From NCBI GenBank assembly GCA_003645185.1, contig QNEL01000015.1, positions 1 through 34,956 of the forward strand: a DNA stretch of 34,956 bases, read 5' to 3'. The DNA comes from Candidatus Parabeggiatoa sp. nov. 3. Its GTDB lineage: Bacteria > Pseudomonadota > Gammaproteobacteria > Beggiatoales > Beggiatoaceae. The notes below the pieces were generated by a model that saw only the letters and a program-made list of their open reading frames with translations, did not search any database and was not told the DNA's origin. The first letter of the stretch is position 1. The number at the start of each line of letters is the position of its first letter. This document shows, in pieces, positions 32,731 to 34,956 of this stretch. The translations under genes and the position numbers were made by a program.

Positions 32731-34545
32731 ATGAAATTTCTCAAACTCTCCACACAATCTGTGCAATGTCAAACTAAATTGGCCATCTCTATTGCCGCTG
32801 CACTGTCTCTGAGTACGCCAGTCTATGCTGAAAACTTTGAAGTCACCAAGACAATGGACAATGGCAAAGGTAAAACGCCTCATACGCTGAGTTGGGCCAT
32901 TAAGCAGGCTAATACGCTGGCAGGTGATGACACCATCACGCTCAAAACCCATGTCACAATTGATGGTGTAATGAAAACGCTGATTGACAGCAACATCACA
33001 TTTATTGGTAATCAAGCGATCATCGATGGGAACAATCAATATCGTCCCTTTTTTGTCAAATCAGGCCGGGTTAAATTTTATAATCTTACCCTGAAGCACG
33101 GCCAAGCAAAAGGGGGTGATAGCAAGAAAGGCGGGGGAGGCGCTGGACTCGGTGGTGCCTTATTTATTTCTGCAGGTTCGGTTGCCATTGAAAATGTAAC
33201 TTTTAGTAAGAATCAAGCGATTTTTGGTAAAAGTGGTGTCAATTTCTTAGGTAATGGTGGCGGCGGTATGGGTGGTGATGCCAGAGGCAAAGGAGGCGGT
33301 GGTTTATTTGCTGGTAGCATAGGCCATAACGGGGGATATGGTGGTAATGGTAACTATGGTCATAACGGCAACCATTTCGGTATCGGCGGTTTTGGTGGCG
33401 GTGGTATCGGCGGTTTTGGCGGCGGGGGGGGCGGCTTACGCCTCACTGGCAGCGCCGGTAACGGCGGTTTTGGTGGCGGTGGTGGCGGTGGCGGCGCTAT
33501 CGGTGCTATCGGCGGCAAGGGCGGTTTTGGTGGCGGCGGTGGCATTGGCGGTGTTGGCGGTGTCGGTAGTAACGGCGGTTTTGGCGGTGGCAACAACAGT
33601 GGCAGCGGTGCCGGCTTTGGGGGCGCTATTTTTATTAAGGGGGGCCATTTAACGTTAAAAAATGTTCAATTTGATAACAATTCAGCGCAAAGTGGCGGTC
33701 AAGGTATTCAAGCCGGTTTTGGTAAAGGCGGGGCGATTTTTGTCTGCAAACACGGAACAGGGCTAGGTGAAATCAATCACTCAACGGCTTCCTCATGCGA
33801 TGCAATGGTAACAGCACAATCTTGTGGCGTGACTTTTGGCCGAGGGCATCGTGCCAATAAGGCCTCTACAAGTGATAACAACTACTTTGGCAACCTTGGC
33901 CGTGCGACTTCACCTTGTCCGGCTTCTGAAATCAAAGTAGAAGGCAAAGGGATTACCATCGCTAACAATGACACCACACCTTGCAATGAAGAGGATACTC
34001 ATTTTGGCACCGTCAATGTTGGCAGTAGCGTTACCCGTACTTTTACCATCAAAAACACGGGTGAATTGATTTTAAACTTGACGGATTCTCCTGAAGTGAA
34101 CGTCACGGGCACCGCTTTTTCGATTATCAAGCAACCGACTTCACCGGTTGCAGCCCTCACGGGTACAACCCCTTTTCAGGTAAAATTCCAGCCAACAGAA
34201 AGCGGTGTTGTGAAAGGTAATGTTAGCCTAAACAATGATGATGGTGATAATAACCCCTATCAGTTTAGCATCAAAGGAGCAGGCAATACTGCGCCTATTC
34301 TCAATGCAGCCACATTCGGTTTAACTGAAAAGGCTAACAATGGGGACAATGTCGGAACCGTCACCATAACCGATGCAGAAAACAACTTCAGTTCCACTGG
34401 TGGTTATACCCTTCTCGCAGGTAACACGGACAACGTCTTTGCTATTAATGACAAGGGTGAAATCACAGTCGCTAATGCCAGCGCCTTGAAAGGGGGTGAC
34501 ACTTATCACCTGATTGTGCGACCCGTTTCATGCAAAGTACATTAA
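32731..34545 (+). CDS. Secreted glycine-rich beta-helix/choice-of-anchor-D protein
   Basis: The 604-residue precursor has a Sec signal peptide (cleavage likely after PVYA, about residue 33). Residues 35-130 look like a right-handed beta-helix start (TLSWAIKQANTLAGDDTITL, IDGNNQYRPFFV). Residues 130-310 are a very glycine-rich region with GGFGGGGG-type repeats. About 395-515 is a choice-of-anchor D (ASH/HYDIN-like) domain, with FGTVNVGSSVTRTFTIKNTG and VKFQPTESG. Residues 518-600 begin a cadherin-like repeat (NTAPILN...DAENNFSSTGG...FAINDKGEI). The last few residues (PVSCKVH) do not fit a cadherin repeat, so the gene may be truncated. AAAGG lies 8 nt before ATG 32731. It is probably a surface or matrix protein. 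Confidence 0.8.
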   Translation: MKFLKLSTQSVQCQTKLAISIAAALSLSTPVYAENFEVTKTMDNGKGKTPHTLSWAIKQANTLAGDDTITLKTHVTIDGVMKTLIDSNITFIGNQAIIDGNNQYRPFFVKSGRVKFYNLTLKHGQAKGGDSKKGGGGAGLGGALFISAGSVAIENVTFSKNQAIFGKSGVNFLGNGGGGMGGDARGKGGGGLFAGSIGHNGGYGGNGNYGHNGNHFGIGGFGGGGIGGFGGGGGGLRLTGSAGNGGFGGGGGGGGAIGAIGGKGGFGGGGGIGGVGGVGSNGGFGGGNNSGSGAGFGGAIFIKGGHLTLKNVQFDNNSAQSGGQGIQAGFGKGGAIFVCKHGTGLGEINHSTASSCDAMVTAQSCGVTFGRGHRANKASTSDNNYFGNLGRATSPCPASEIKVEGKGITIANNDTTPCNEEDTHFGTVNVGSSVTRTFTIKNTGELILNLTDSPEVNVTGTAFSIIKQPTSPVAALTGTTPFQVKFQPTESGVVKGNVSLNNDDGDNNPYQFSIKGAGNTAPILNAATFGLTEKANNGDNVGTVTITDAENNFSSTGGYTLLAGNTDNVFAINDKGEITVANASALKGGDTYHLIVRPVSCKVH

Positions 34546-34956
34546 AATGTGCGTAACATGAGCTTAATTTGGCAACTTTAAAGCCTTATTATGATAATTC
34601 AAAGATTGTGAGATTAAAGCTATCTCAAAACGACCTAAAGTTTACGTCAATTCCCTTATTGGTTTTCACTGATAAGAAACTGGTAAAGCAGGGAATAATG
34701 TGTTGTTTAATGAATTAGCTTATTAAATGATGCTAGATAATCAGATATGATAACGCAAGAAATTATTGATGTACATAAAACGTCGTGAGATAAAGCGGAA
34801 ACAAGCTAAGTCACAATCCGTGTTTGGTAAGAAAACACATATTACAATGTCAGAGTAATATGATAGGTGTTGGATTCGTAAGAATCATTACCACGGCGTA
34901 TAGATAATGTCTAAGTCTGAATATAGCCAATCTTTGGAAACGGGGTAATTAAGTCT
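34546..34956. other. Gene-free end of window
   Basis: AT-rich DNA with many stops in all frames. I see no gene, clear repeat or RNA here. It may be decayed DNA that once continued the upstream surface-protein gene. Confidence 0.5.

Noticed and set aside
33360-33648. Proline-rich and Ala/Thr-rich open frames opposite the glycine-rich protein
   Set aside because: They are the mirror of GGN-rich codons in the real gene; no start signal or family match.

Overview
The window looks like a gammaproteobacterial chromosome segment, most likely from the Thiotrichales (Beggiatoa/Thioploca/Thiomargarita type). The reasons are the conserved petA-petB-petC block followed by sspA-sspB, a DUF3301 gene, a two-domain PPK2 polyphosphate kinase, kinase-DUF1566 and Rpn-type proteins, low-to-medium GC, and a very high load of short palindromic repeats. 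The taxonomic call is inference; there is no rRNA or tRNA gene here.

Layout. 1-2250: an Rpn/PD-(D/E)XK nuclease gene with a probable homopolymer frameshift at its start, a duplicated tail fragment and repeats. 2254-4857 (minus): a large Ser/Thr kinase with a C-terminal DUF1566 lectin-like domain whose last 44 codons carry the codon signature of a diversity-generating-retroelement variable region. 5148-8089: exonuclease III, a frameshifted polyphosphate:AMP phosphotransferase and a SixA-like phosphatase. 8290-9009: a six-helix membrane protein. 9541-12354: a defence module of cytosine-C5 methyltransferase, DUF262 protein and HEPN nuclease, the last interrupted by an in-frame TGA. 12413-13366: a GtrB/DPM1-like glycosyltransferase. 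14510-16609: a clostripain-family lipoprotein. 16828-20146: a second, tightly packed defence-like operon of DUF262 protein, DUF3696 ATPase and a protein whose C-terminus matches the active-site layout of the colicin E3 ribosomal RNase. 20280-20666: DUF302 protein. 20857-24865 (minus): TPR protein, J-like protein and GrpE, with no DnaK. 25814-28379: cytochrome bc1 complex. 29097-30401: sspA, sspB and a convergent DUF3301 gene. 30402-32730: repeats and an AAA ATPase pseudogene split by a 173-bp MITE-like element with a 5-bp target duplication. 32731-34545: a secreted glycine-rich beta-helix/choice-of-anchor-D protein.

The housekeeping part (bc1 complex, SspAB, ExoIII, polyphosphate metabolism) is interleaved with accessory DNA. 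Two separate DUF262-containing modules lie within 11 kb, and 70-bp direct repeats flank the first. The most novel candidate is the 16828-20146 operon: a DUF262 sensor/nuclease and an OLD/SMC-like ATPase apparently coupled to a colicin E3-type 16S rRNA-cleaving effector, which would fit abortive infection. Several genes are broken at A or T runs, so base-call errors must be excluded before calling them pseudogenes.
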